From: Limnephilus marmoratus
Lineage: Eukaryota; Arthropoda; Insecta; Trichoptera; Limnephilidae
DNA: 64,000 nucleotides
Assembly: GCA_917880885.1 (NCBI GenBank)
Contig: OU862928.1
Location: 41,528,962 to 41,592,961, forward strand
Reading direction: 5' to 3'
In this document: positions 31,691 through 43,247 of the stretch, piece by piece
Position numbering within the stretch: the stretch's first letter is position 1
Layout: each line of letters begins with the position of its first letter
Program-made: the position numbers and the translations under genes
The notes under the pieces: generated by a model
Told to the model about the DNA's origin: nothing
Seen by the model: the letters and a program-made list of their open reading frames with translations, nothing else
Database searches by the model: none

Positions 31691-32195
31691 TTTGAAATCT
31701 TTAATATTGCTGGAATTTCATTAAATACGACTTTAACTAATTAAAACACCCTTATAAACGAAAGTTACAAAGTTATTTTATTCCATCAAAGGGTCACATT
31801 TGTTTATTTTAAGTTCTCAGATCAAAGGGTTAATTTATTAAACATACACTTTCTAAAAACGGCGTTTACTTTGAAGACGGTGGAATCCTTAAAGCTTTTA
31901 CATAGGCATATTACGTTACAGCTTTATAGTGTAAACCTGACTTGTGAACGACCTATTTTGTTAATAAAACTAAATGGCCGACGACCTTCCTGCATTTTCA
32001 GAAGCCTTAAAAATAAGACACTCGTAAGAAGCGATGTCACGTAGCGAGTACCCTACCAACCAACTTCGCATAATATCTATGGAGATAATGTCTTCATGAA
32101 AAGACAAAATCACGTACATACTTATGTTAGTAGGCAAGCCTGGGGGTCGATTCTCAACCGAACATACCCGTCGCGTCGCGTCGTCTCGGGCCTAG
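31691..32195. other. AT-rich stretch, nothing recognised
   Basis: No supported feature. A GTCGCGTCGCGTCGTCTCGG block (32170-32189) marks the edge of the foldback region. Confidence 0.35.
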
Positions 32196-32199
32196 GTAA

Positions 32200-33125
32200 A
32201 TTGACCGAATTGCAATTTTTCGAAATCAATTTTTCGAATTCAATTGTTTAAAATGCAATTTTTCAAACTTCATTTTTTCGAAAACATATTTTTGGAGGTG
32301 ACCCGACAATTCGTCCTGCGACAATTCATCCGGAGACAGTTCATCCTGCGACAGTTCATCCGGCCGACAGTTCATCCTGCCGACAGTTCATCCTGCCGAC
32401 AGTTCATCCCGCCGACAATTCATCCGGCGACAATTCATCCTGCCTGATCATTTAGAAGATTTTTATTAAGTAAGTATGCAAAGAGGATATACGGCCGTAC
32501 AACTAAAATTGATATACTTATATCTGAAGGCATCTTGAGTGGAAATCCGCTGTAAAAATATTTTTGCTAACAATAATTTCGACTCTCCGAAGAAGCATGC
32601 GTGAATAACAAAATACGACATACTTATACTTATAGGTTATACTTATAGTTAGGTTAGGTTAGGTTAGGTTGAATTGTCAGGATGGATTGTCGCCGGATGA
32701 ATTGTCGGCGGGATGAACTGTCGGCAGGATGAACTGTGGGCAGGATGAACTGTCGGCCGGATGAACTGTCGCAGGATGAACTGTCGCCGGATGAATTGTC
32801 GCAGGATGAACTGTCATGGAACCATTTTTGGAACTTCAATTGAGCGAAACACTAGTTTTTCGAATTGATAAAAGTATGTATACAGTACGTACAAGAGTAT
32901 TTTATTATAGGATGGACAATTTCATCTAACCTAACCTAACCTAACAGTATCTTGTTGGTCATAAGCAAGTGAAATATAAGTATATTTTAAAAGTTGATTA
33001 ACAAATTCTAAAAACATGTCTTTCGGCCAGTTGCTGTTCGAAAAATTAGTATATCGAAAAACTGAAATTCGAACAATTGATTTCGAACAATTGAATTCGA
33101 AAAACATATCTGCAACCGTCGTCTC
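32200..33125. repeat. Foldback element with inverted minisatellite arms and TTAGG tracts
   Basis: The left arm (32300-32447) has about ten imperfect units of the CGACAATTCATCC type. The right arm (32675-32812) has the same units inverted (GGATGAACTGTCG type). Just inside the right arm is TTAGGTTAGGTTAGG (32650-32670), and an inverted CCTAACCTAACCTAAC tract is at 32925-32945. Outer inverted blocks of the TTTTTCGAA type lie at 32210-32285 and 33035-33105. Confidence 0.75.
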
Positions 33126-33151
33126 GAAGAATTTTGTCGACTTTAAAAAAA

Positions 33152-33566
33152 TTTTTTTTTTTTCATGAATACCGCACAAGAGTCCCAACTGCTCCCGTCT
33201 GGAGCCAGTGGGACTATGGCATCCCCAATTGGGGTATGTTGTGAGGCTGAAGGTAGTGGGTAGAGGAAGGAGATAGGGAAGAGGAAGGTGGAGAAGTACC
33301 TGGCTATTCAGATCTGGTCACCAAACACGGCTAAAGCCATTTCAAGCAACGTTTCAATTCTGAATGGTGGTCTTACACCAGGGCGATACTGAGAGTATCT
33401 TCCACCCTAGAACGTGCCGCAAATATACTATATTATATTATTTTAAATGAATAAATTGTGAAATAACACAAATTAATCAAATAAAAATTATTTGCCACGC
33501 CGGGATTCGATCCCATGACCTTCGGAGTGCTAGTCAAGAGCCTTACCGCTGAACTACGCCGGCCGT
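33152..33566 (-). repeat. SINE family B, full-length copy
   Basis: On the minus strand it starts with a tRNA-like head (box A TAGTTCAGCGG; box B GGATCGAATCC), then a TTTGATTAATTTGTG linker, then a body of about 270 bp, ending in poly(A) (T-run 33152-33163). Head and body occur in the same order at 38570-38990, which shows that they form one element. Confidence 0.8.
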
Positions 33567-34078
33567 CAAATGTTTCGTTTATATGTATTCTTGAATGTTG
33601 AAGAAATTATTGGCAGCCTATTTTACAGGGTGTAACAGGACGTACCCGAGGGATTTTAACCGGCGATTTATGAGCATATTTGGAGTAAAAAATGTAAATG
33701 TCATTTTGCTGTCCGATGACATTTTTTTTAATATCTATTGAATTTAAAATTTTTAAACGTATCATGGTAAACTTTTAAATGCAAAGAGAAAGCTTGGAAT
33801 TATATCTATTTAAATTGTTCATATCACATGTCTGTCTGATCTATATGAGTACATACATGGGTAAAGTGTTCAAACTTCGGGAGGTGATTGTACATGGTAT
33901 TGCAAGAAAAAATATAAATTTTTCGAAATTTAAAAAAAAGTCGAATTGCTTGTGTCGACCGAAAAAATAATATTCTTCTTTGGAAAAATATTTTTGTGTG
34001 GGAAAAAAAGTTATTTTACTTCTATATCATGTAATGGTTTGGGTACTCGAGAAGCGTTATTTAGTATTCAAGTACTAA
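33567..34078. other. AT-rich stretch, nothing recognised
   Basis: It contains ACAGGGTGTAACAGGA at 33626, a common type of element edge, but no second end was found. Confidence 0.3.
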
Positions 34079-35665
34079 TCCAAAGGTGTAGAGATTATCA
34101 AAGGTGTAGAGATAGAAGATCCCAAAACTTGGAAGACATCTGTAATAACTCCCATCCCAAAAATTGATAACCCAAAAAAATTTGACGACTTTAGGCCGAT
34201 CAATTGTTTACCCAAATATGAACAAATACTGGAATACATAGTAAAGGAGCAATTAACTGAATATATTGAGGCCAAGCAGATATTAGTTCGACAACAATCT
34301 GGTTTTAGAAATAAATGTTCTTGTGAAACTGCTATTAACTATGTAATAGATGAGTGGAAAAATTTTAGAGATAAAAAAAGTAAAATTATTGCAGTATTTC
34401 TAGACTTAAATCGGGCATTTGAAACAATCGACAGAGATAGATTAATAAAAAAATTAAGTAATATTGGAATTAATGGTAAAGAAAATAAGTGGTTTGTTGA
34501 TTACCTATCAGAAAGAACACAAGTAACAAAATATGGGGGTATAACATCTGAACCACATAGTACTAACAAAGGCGTCCCGCAGGGTTCTGTCTTAGGTCCA
34601 TTGCTGTTCATTATATACATGAATGATATTATCAAAGTGTTAAAACATTGTGCAATTAAACTATTTGCTGATGATACATAGTTATACATAGCCAGTAAAA
34701 ATTTACAGGACGCCATTGAAAAAATGCAAATTGATTTAAATAATGTAACGCTGTGGCTAAACCAAAACAAACTCAAATTGAATGTTACGAAAACTAAGTT
34801 TTTAATTGTGGATAACTTAGGTGGAAACGAGCAGGCAACACTAAAAATTGATAACGAAAGCATAGAAAGGGTTAGCAGTATTAAATATCTGGGTGTGATA
34901 TTGGATGATAAATTAAAATTCGACGAACACTTAGAATACATAACAAAAAAAATTGCTAAAAAAGTTGGATTCCTAAAAAGGATCAGAAATAACTTGGATC
35001 TCAAGACAACGCGCCTTGTCTACAATTCTATTGTAACTCCGCATTTAAATTATTGTTCTAGTGTATTATTCCTATGTAACGAAACCCAAAATAATAAACT
35101 ACAGGTTATACAAAATAGGGGGATGAGGATGATTTTAAAATGCAACATTTTTACAAGAGTTAAAATTATGTTACAAAATTTAAATATGATGACAACCAAA
35201 CAACATATAGTATATAATACATTAACAATGATTTATAAACTTAAAAATAATATGCTCCCAAATTATCTGAAGAGTACTATTATGTTTCAAGAAAATGTTC
35301 ACAATTATCCTACGAGAAGACGCGGAGACTTTAGGCTTCCCAAAACTAAACTTTCGTGCACACAAAATAGCGCATTTTATAAAGGGCAAAAACTCTATAA
35401 CAGTCTGCCAAATGCAGTAAAGGAAGCCTCAAGTCTCAGCAATTTTCGTAGGATGTGTGCATTATATGTAAAAAATATTTTTTGATTACTCACCAATGTT
35501 ATTCTCAGGTCTTGTTCTTTTATAATGTATTTTTGTATAATTATCTTTTTTATTTAGTATTCTTTTTTTAAATGTAGTTGTGAATATTCCTGTACCTACT
35601 TCGTAAATTGTATTTTTTATATTTTCCTACTAGATGTATGAAAATATTTACATACATCTAAATAA
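34079..35665 (+). pseudogene. Jockey/CR1-like retrotransposon RT with one in-frame stop
   Basis: One frame runs from 34079 to 35485, broken only by TAG at 34679-34681 directly after FADDT. In order: KKFDDFRPINCLP (about 34170), FLDLNRAFETIDRD (motif A), [20 protein letters not shown] (motif B), KLFADDT (motif C), YLGVILDDKLKFDEH, TPHLNYCSSVLFL, and a C-terminus LYNSLPNAVKE. The 3' untranslated part ends in a hairpin (AGATGTAT/ATACATCT at about 35632-35660) and an A-rich tail. The endonuclease and ORF1 are absent (5' truncation). Antisense to the host gene. A 14-bp duplication (AAAGGTGTAGAGAT) sits at its start. Confidence 0.88.
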
Positions 35666-35679
35666 AAAATTCAAAAACA

Positions 35680-36785
35680 AAAAACAAAGATGTGAATACA
35701 AATGTACATGCATGCTTCATTGACTTTCTTAAAGCATTTGATAGAGTTAGACACGACAAAATGATTCAAATTCTGAAAACCTCCGGGATAGACGATAAAG
35801 ATATAAGGATAATAGGTAATCTTTATTGGAACCAGAAAGGAGCAGTAAGAGTAGAGCAATGTTTAACAGACGAAGTAGAAATAAAGAGAGGCGTGCGACA
35901 GGGCTGTATTCTTTCACCTATGCTGTTCAACTTATATTCAGAAGAAATATTCAATGAAGCTCTGCAAGAAGCTACTCAAGGACTTATTATAAATGGGAAG
36001 ATTCTGAACAACCTGCGTTATGCAAATGATACGGTACTTCTAACAAGTAACATTGAGGAATTACAACTTTTGCTGAATCAAGTAGTGAAGACTTGTGAGA
36101 ATTTTGGGCTAGAACTGAAAATAAATAAAACAGATGAACATCTTTATATTGCTGGAACAAAACTGGAGAAGGTACAAAGTATTGTATACTTGGGCTGCAA
36201 TGTAAATGATAGATGGGATCCTTCAGTTGAAATCAAATGCCGCATTGAGCAAGCTCGTGCAACCTTTACCCGCATGAAAAAAATGTTCTGCAGTCATGAT
36301 CTCAACCTTGGATTACGAATGCGAATGGTCAGATGCTACGTGTTTTCAATATTATTTTATGGAATGGAAGCATGGACGCTTACTGAAGAATTAATTAGGC
36401 GACTTGAGGCATTCGAGATGTGGATCTATAGAAGAATACTTAAAATAAGCTGGATGGACAGGGTCACAAGTGAAGATGTTATGGTTCAGATGAATAAAGA
36501 AAAGGAAGTAATTAAAACCATAAAAATCCGAAAACTTCAATATCTTGGACACGTGATGAGACATCCCGAGAAGTATGAGATCTTGCATCTCATAATGCAG
36601 GGAAAGATTGCCGGAAGACGGGGCCCTGGAAGAACGAGAACCTCATGGCTGAAAAACCTGAGACAGTGGTTTGGCCAGTCTACCGTGGAGCTGTTCCGGG
36701 CCGCAGTAAACAAAGTCCGCATAGCCAACATGATAGCCAACGTCCGTTGAACGGACAAGGCACAAGAAGAAGAAGATCATGTAAA
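35680..36785 (+). pseudogene. RTE-clade retrotransposon, 352-codon ORF with mutated RT active site
   Basis: It abuts the A-tail of the preceding element, with its own 5' truncation at GATGTGAATAC. Visible: ACFIDFLKAFDRVRHDKM (motif A), RGVRQGCILSPMLFNLYSEE (motif B), RYANDTVLL (motif C, where the usual YADD is YAND), then a short deletion after KINKTDEH, YLGCNVND, YGMEAWTLTEE, YLGHVMRHPEKY and RRGPGRTRTSWLKN. The 3' end is an AAGAAGAAGAAG tail. The frame is open but the Asp to Asn change should abolish polymerase activity. ATG 35692 is internal to the domain. Confidence 0.88.
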
Positions 36786-37380
36786 AACACCTCCTCCGAA
36801 GACAATTAAATAGATGAATTTTCAAAAACATCCTCAATTCGAAACTCCTCGTTAATAAGCTTTCAAATATTTGACACAAATAATAAATCAACACGCTTTG
36901 ATTTTGACACGAATATTCCATACAATGACAATATTATTATCTCTCAAATTATTCATGGCGTCGTTTGCCTCCACACCTCGCCCGATTGAATCTAGATTAA
37001 CCGATACAACTCGAGCCATGTTTACACTCTCAGAACTAATACGACAACACACAGTTGTAGTAGAGACAAATACCATAATACAGAGACAGTCACCATAAAG
37101 GAAGATACCATAATATACAGAGACAGAAGCCAAAGAGACACAGAGTAAGCAGAAGGGGAGATAATAAACACACAGTAGTGGAGACATAACTCATACATTT
37201 AGACAAGTACTATTCACACTGTGGCGAGAGTTTATAATCAGGGTAGACAGAAGGAAAACACCGAATTAATTCATTTGAAAAACGATCAAGCATCTTGAAC
37301 CAACCACGTAGTTTTTGCTTGAGCCAAGCATCTTGATTATTTACAATGTTTGCTTGATGTTTGAACCGAGATGCGATTAT
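36786..37380. other. AT-rich stretch with small internal repeats
   Basis: ACCATAATA and CAGAGACAG motifs recur at 37070-37145. No gene is supported. Confidence 0.35.
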
Positions 37381-38450
37381 TCGAGGGTCAGTAAAAAAGT
37401 AATGCTTCCTATTTTTAATGTCATGAAATTAAAAAAAAATGCAATTACATAGGACGAAAACCACACTATTGATAGATAATAATTTGTCACTTTTCAATAT
37501 AATCGCCATCCATATCCAAAGTTTTGGTCAAACTTTTAAGACGCCGCTACTATTTCTACCGATTTCTTGCAAACCCTCCTTAAACATTTGAAATTTTTAA
37601 GCTCTTAAAAAAATACATGTTATTTTTGAAGATAATATCTAGAAATTCGTCGCGCCGAAACGGAAATTATGTAAAATTTCTTTGATAGAAAAAAATCGCA
37701 AAGTGTGTTCCAAAAGTTATTATAAACACGTTTGTTTCAGTTATTTTACAAGTTATATGTATGAAAAAAATCACAGTGTTTCATTAAATGCTGTTTAAGA
37801 AAACCCCCGCGAAATTTCCGCTCTAATTTAAACGAGTCGTGTTTTATTAAACATTATCACAATTTTCGCATAAAATACTAGCGCGCTTTCTCTAATATTA
37901 GTAATTTCATATCTCTCCATCTTCTTCTTTTTGTGCGCGGTTGCGTGGCATTAACGAGGGCATGTATTCCAGTGTGGTAAAAAGAATGGTCCTGCTTCCT
38001 GAGGCCTTTCGACATAGCTTTTATTGGGCGAAAGACGTGCTTTAATCTTTTTAAGGATTGTTACGTATTGGAAAGAATTTATTGTGCATCCCCGCTCCAA
38101 AAAATCACCCATAATCAAACCCTCTGCATCTTTGAACACTGTCGCCATAACTTTCCCTGCCGATTGCACAGTTTTGAATTTTTCGTCCTCGGTGAATTTG
38201 TGTGATGGTATTTGATTCAGGTTCCATGTAACCCGTGCTTTGTCTCCGGTCACAATTTTTGTACAGTTGCATTACCGTACACAGTTTTTCAGTCTTTCAC
38301 GATTGCGAATAGGCGTTTCACCTTCTGCATTCAAGAATTTAATCACAGAACGCTGACTAATACGAACATTGATACCGGCCATTTTGCAAACGACTGCAGC
38401 GCTGCCACCTGTTGACGCAGAAAGTTACTATTGCAGTAGAGTGTAGATGA
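37380..38450 (-). pseudogene. mariner-type transposase, internally deleted
   Basis: The minus-strand start ATG is at 38382: MAGINVRISQRSVIKFLNAE, GETPIRNRERLKNC, then stop at 38272. The frame continues at 38253 as VTGDKARVTW, then KFKTVQSAGKVMATVF, LIMGDFLERGCTINS, matching mariner (SAGKVMxTVFWDxEG, INSxYY). The sequence between the N-terminal region and the GD motif is deleted, and the final catalytic region is replaced by a short non-matching end. A mariner-like terminus (GGGTCAGTAAAAAAGTAATG) lies at about 37387; the opposite terminus was not found. Confidence 0.75.
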
Positions 38451-38569
38451 AGGAAGGTTTGAGAAATAGCGTCCAATCCATTTTTTTTTTCATTTAGTAA
38501 GGCATTCGTTTTTGTTTATTTATATTTTTTGAGAATTGACAAATAAGTACTTTGTTATTGGGTATCTTA

Positions 38570-38990
38570 TTTTTTTTTTTTTTTTACAGTGAATACCGCA
38601 CAAGAATCTCAACTGCTCCCGTCTGGAGCCAGTGAGACTATGGCATCCCCAATTGGGGTATGTTGTGAGGCTGAAGGTAGTGGGGAGGGGAAGGAGGTGG
38701 GGAAGAGGAAGGTTGGGAAGTACCTGGCTATTCAGATCTAGTCACTAAACATGGCTAAAGCCATTTTCAAGCAACGTTTCAATTCTGAATGGTGGTCTTA
38801 CACCAGGGCGATACTAATAGTATCTTCCATTCTGGAACATGCCGCAAATATACTGTATATTATTTTAAATGAATTAATTGTGAAATAACACAAATTAATC
38901 AAATAAAATTTATTTGCGCATGCCGGGTTCGAACCCGTGACCTCTGGAATGTGAGTCAAGAGTCTTAGCCACTGGACTACGGAGGTCGTC
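38570..38990 (-). repeat. SINE family B, full-length copy
   Basis: The minus strand starts GACCTCCG with box A TAGTCCAGTGG (38979-38969) and box B GGTTCGAACCC (38935-38925), then the common linker and body, then poly(A) (T-run 38570-38585). The acceptor stem does not close, so it is a tRNA-derived SINE and not a tRNA gene. Confidence 0.82.
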
Positions 38991-40035
38991 AATAAACCAA
39001 TTATCATGTAAAATATATAACAATATTTTTTAAATAAATATTTTTCTGCTAAACAAATATAGTCGATATTTTATAAGAAAACCTTCTTAACATATTGTAA
39101 TTACCATTATTTCGTTAGTAAAGTTGTACTAATTAATACATGTACCAACAGATGGCACTGATTGCTACATTTGCTGACACTGCCGAAAAGCACAGCTTTT
39201 AATTAAGACACAAACACAAACAAATCTTCCCTTTGTGAGCATTCGTACACATATATACGTTTAAGTTTATACATAGATAGAGCCAGTATTTGCAGATGAC
39301 ATGTACGATATTTTGCATTCCTGTACTCAGTTCCTGCCTTTGACGCATAGTGTTGCGGTCAGTGTTTGCGTTTTGGGGTTGGTACGAGTACTTCACGTCA
39401 TATTAGAAAGTTACGATTGATTTCTCGCAATAACTTTATACGTTATAATATTATAATATGTCTATATTATGAACGGCACGCCTCTGAGATATAACTGCGC
39501 TATACTCAGTAAGTCAACACAGCTCTCATAACAAGTAAAGTTATTTTACAACCAATCTCCATTGTTACACTTTATAGCGCGTAGCGCACCTCCACAGTTA
39601 ACCACTGCCATGAAGTACACAAAGTAACCCCGGAATTGGAACAACATAGTACAAATGTTATGATAATGTTATAAATTTGATGAATACTTAATATTCGAAG
39701 AAGTTTGTTGCAGATCGCCTGGCTACGGTATAATATGTTTACCCAATCGGGCGAGTCGAGGAAGAGATGTAGTAATGTAGGAGAGCTGACCGCCTTAAAA
39801 TTGTCACGATAATGGTTTTTCTCGAGGCTGTCTTCCTCCTAGAGAAATTTGTCCATATTTTCGCTAACATTGTAAACTAAAATTTCGCGAGGAACGCGAA
39901 ATGATTAACTATTAAGGCATGTTTTCCTAGCGATAGGTTTTTGCGCAGCAGGAACCGAATTCGCTTTATTACGTCGCGTCGGCAGGAACGTGAAATATAT
40001 TACGCAGCGTGAACATGTTTTCCTAGTGTATTCAG
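38991..40035. other. Mostly AT-rich, no supported gene
   Basis: Near 39900-40030 the motif CATGTTTTCCTAG occurs twice and GTCGCGTCGGCAGGAACGTG once. This looks like the edge of an unidentified element. Confidence 0.35.
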
Positions 40036-40039
40036 TCAG

Positions 40040-40560
40040 TCAGCGCGTCAGTTTCACAAAATGGAGACTATCTGCAAGAAGAGGAAGATCGCAATGTTGC
40101 TTAGAAATTATAGATGGTCATCAGGAAGAAGAGTTGATAATGTGACATTATATGAAAGTATCGCGTCACATGATTCTGAACAAACTCAATTAAACGTTCG
40201 TCTACATCGGCAGAAAATCTCACTGTCAGCAAATTGGCAGTACTTTGTGACATTTTGAAACCCTCAGGACTAGCATTCAAGAAACTATGCCGAAGAGAGG
40301 GCAAAAAACGCTGCGTACAATGCAATAGACTCCTCCGGAAGCAGTCGGGTCTATCGCATCGGCGCAATACGTTCCACACCGAGGTGATGCGTTGTCTAGG
40401 AAAACACGTCCATTTGGTTTCTTCGACAGAGTTAGCTCAGCGTATCACGTTGTCCACGGTGCAAAAAACTGTACCTTTAAGATTAACAGAGACAGAAATG
40501 AACGCGGTAAAAGGTTTCAAAAAGACAAATAGCTCACTGTGCCATATATAAAAGGGTATT
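40040..40560 (+). other. Two adjoining small frames of unknown nature
   Basis: Frames 40061-40258 (METICKKRKIAMLLRNYRWS) and 40234-40551 (LKPSGLAFKKLCRREGKKRC, later CVQCNRLLRKQSG) overlap by 25 bases in different frames. Composition is more GC-rich than the surroundings. They could be a frameshifted transposon protein. I do not recognise either. 40561-41150 shows no feature. Confidence 0.3.
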
Positions 40561-41149
40561 TTTTTAACAACAATTGATAAAATTTTAAATTTATTAAGCA
40601 GCTAGCGTGTTAGCGATATTCATAAACTAACATAAACAGCTAAGTTCGGCGAATCGTTTTTACTAAGCTATCGAAACGGTAACGAAGTGCCGACTAAAAA
40701 TCGATGATATTTTGTCATATCAACGTTGCCAATTTTAAGGCGTTCGTAATAGACCTTTTACCCGATATCTGAGAAAGTAAAGAGGTTTGTTCGAAACAGG
40801 ATTTCATACGTGGACGTTTTCTGACGTCGCGTCGCCTCACCCGAGTAGGGGCCAGGCTGATGTGGTAAATTGTGTCAAGAAGGATGCATTTTTTTGGCTG
40901 AGGGCTCTTCTAGTATATTATATTCCAGCCATTGCATTACTCGAAACGACCAATTTTCAAGGAAGACGTGAAATTCGTAATAATACTCCGTACTATCACG
41001 ATTCGCAACAAAACAATTTAATACCTTAACCCTCAGAAAAGGTCTGGAAACATTGAAAGATTCATAGAAGATGAGTATCTATGGTTGTACGTATAATGTA
41101 TGGGTACCGCAGCGAATATTGACGCAAATTTGGTACTTACACGGAAGCA

Positions 41150-41887
41150 TTGCTCAAACTATTGGACGGATTTTCATGCGGTTTTCACCAATAGATAGAG
41201 TGTTTCGTGAGGAAAGATTAGGTATGTAATTTGTCAAGGATTTGTGTAAATATCTACATATTATAAATTAAATTCCCCGGCGTCGTCCGTCTCTCTGTTC
41301 GCAATAAACTCGAAAACTACTAAACGGATTTTCATGCGGTTTTCACCAATAGATAGAGTGTTTCGCGAGGAAGGTTTAAGTATATAATAAGGATTTGCAT
41401 AAATTGGTTGAAACATAACGATAATTGTTAGAAGTGTCGGAAAAAGTCAAGCCGCCTGGTAGCTTTCATCAAAAACGCTGCCTAATCCTTTTGGGATGTA
41501 ACAAAACAATGCATGGTAGGATATTCCTCTCTTATAGATCTACAAAAAATTCTGCGAAGGCATATATCTATTTCTTACGGATATCTTACTATACCCATTC
41601 TATCTTCTAAAAAAATGGTCACGTACCCTGCGGTAATTGAAAAGTTATTTAGACGGATACAGTATTAATCCTTATTTACTTAAATACGTTAGTTACCCCA
41701 AGCATTTCACGCACATTATTATAATCTTTCACACCATCTCTACGTGTTATAAATTAAAGTCCTCCGCGGCGTCTGTCTGTCTCTTCGCGATAAACTCAAA
41801 GACGACGGTGGTTATAAAGGTTGGATAACCATCCAGTAAATGACGTTGTGTTTATAAGCCACAGCAACGCGTGGCCGGGTTAGCTAG
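41150..41887 (+). mobile_element. Cluster of Helitron-like family H copies
   Basis: The block ACGGATTTTCATGCGGTTTT, then CACCAATAGATAGAGTG occurs at about 41167 and 41325. A short third copy (41737-41887) starts TCTCTACGTG after an A and ends with a hairpin (CCAC/GTGG), GCCGGGTTAGCTAG and a T. 41888-42200 has no recognised feature. Confidence 0.55.
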
Positions 41888-42204
41888 TACAGCATATTTC
41901 GAACATGTTATTCGACATCAGAAAAGATAATAATTTCAGTGAAATTGAAAAAAAAATATTTTGAATATGTAAGAGTCGGACATAGTCGTGGCTCTATTTT
42001 TGGTAAAACCTTTTTAATGGATCGATTAAGATGATTGATTTCAACATAAGACTGCATATATATATACATTTTGGAATATATATCATATTGACGCGATTAC
42101 ATACGACTTCCTTCCTCTACCCAAAGTATCTGTCCTTATCTGACAGTGTACGGCTATTTTACACGTTTTCCATTTACATTACAAAATTACCATTAAACGC
42201 AAAT

Positions 42205-42500
42205 CGCAACTGGCACTCGAACCCAGAACCTCCGACCATGGTCATTTTCTATTTTTCTTCGTCTTGTTTTCTTCCATATTTTCGTTTAAATTATTATTAT
42301 TGTCTCATTCTTCAATGATATATTACATTGATGGAAATAACCTTCAAAAGTTATAAAAAGAGAGTTTTTCTTATAAAATTGAATATTCATTTAGACTTTT
42401 ATAAAATGTCAATAGTTCCATATAAATAAAATCAGATATATATATATCCGAGACGCTATCCAGGTTACAAACCAATTCTTAGAAAGATTGTTTCCAATAA
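42205..42500 (+). repeat. SINE-like family D fragment
   Basis: ACTCGAACCCAGAACC (box-B-like, reversed), then TTCTTCCATATTTTCG, TTCAATGATATATTACATTG and CGCTATCCAGGTTACAAA match the family at 53225-53440. 42500-42785 has no further feature. Confidence 0.45.
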
Positions 42501-42784
42501 AAAAGGGCCTGTGATATGGAAAATAAATTAGTTGAATATAAATATTCTCTACTTTACAATTTTTAATCGGTTTAAAACTTTAAAATAATTGCAAATTGGG
42601 GCCAAATGATAAAAATTACGCACATTTTAAAACGTGGGAAGGTACGCACTTTTCGGGAATTATTAGCGAAAAAAATCGTAATTGCAATTTCATATTGACT
42701 CTCATCGGAAATCTGGGAATTTATGTGATTGGGGAGTACAGACCACCAGTACCTCTCAAGGCCATGATAAGCATTTTTTACTAA

Positions 42785-43115
42785 AAGGCTCCACACAGGA
42801 GACCCTGAGGAAAATAATTCCCTTCAGGGCCTTTGTCATCTTTGGGGATGCTGTGTGTATGGTCTTTTTATATAAGGAAGGAGAGTAAGTTCTGGGAAGG
42901 AAAAGGGTATTAGAGGTGGTTAGGAATCTAGGGGTCAGTGTGTCCAGGAGTGACGAACGTATGGATCCATCCCTCCCACTGCGATGTTCCGAGAGAGTAT
43001 GCCTGGAGAAGTCAAAGGGACCCCCTCTACCATTCTCTCCCGATCCGGCCTGCCATTCAACTGGTGGGAAGACCTGGACAAACCTCATCCCATGAACCCG
43101 CATATCAGAAAACGA
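42785..43115. repeat. Dispersed repeat family A
   Basis: CTCCACACAGGAGACCCTGA, then TTTGGGGATGCTGTGTGTAT, then GTGTCCAGGAGTGACGAACG, then GATGTTCCGAGAGAGTATGC, then GACCTGGACAAACCTCATCC recurs at 45790-46070, 49872-50125 and, inverted, 50985-51240 and 54965-55080. The class is unknown; frames inside are not conserved between copies. Confidence 0.6.
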
Positions 43116-43247
43116 GGGAAAAGTCAGTCCTTTAAAAATGTCAAAAGCTTTACAAATTCCCCCGTAGTTTTATCAACTTGAACCTATTTAAAAATTACTG
43201 ATTTACAGGTGACCACAAATTGATTCGCAGTCAAGCCATGCAATTAT

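Noticed and set aside
32650..32945. True telomere or telomere-associated end
   Set aside because: The TTAGG tracts are only a few units long and lie inside a foldback within a host intron.
38920..38990. Possible tRNA gene on the minus strand
   Set aside because: The acceptor strands do not pair, and the sequence is the head of a longer SINE that is repeated at 33490-33566.
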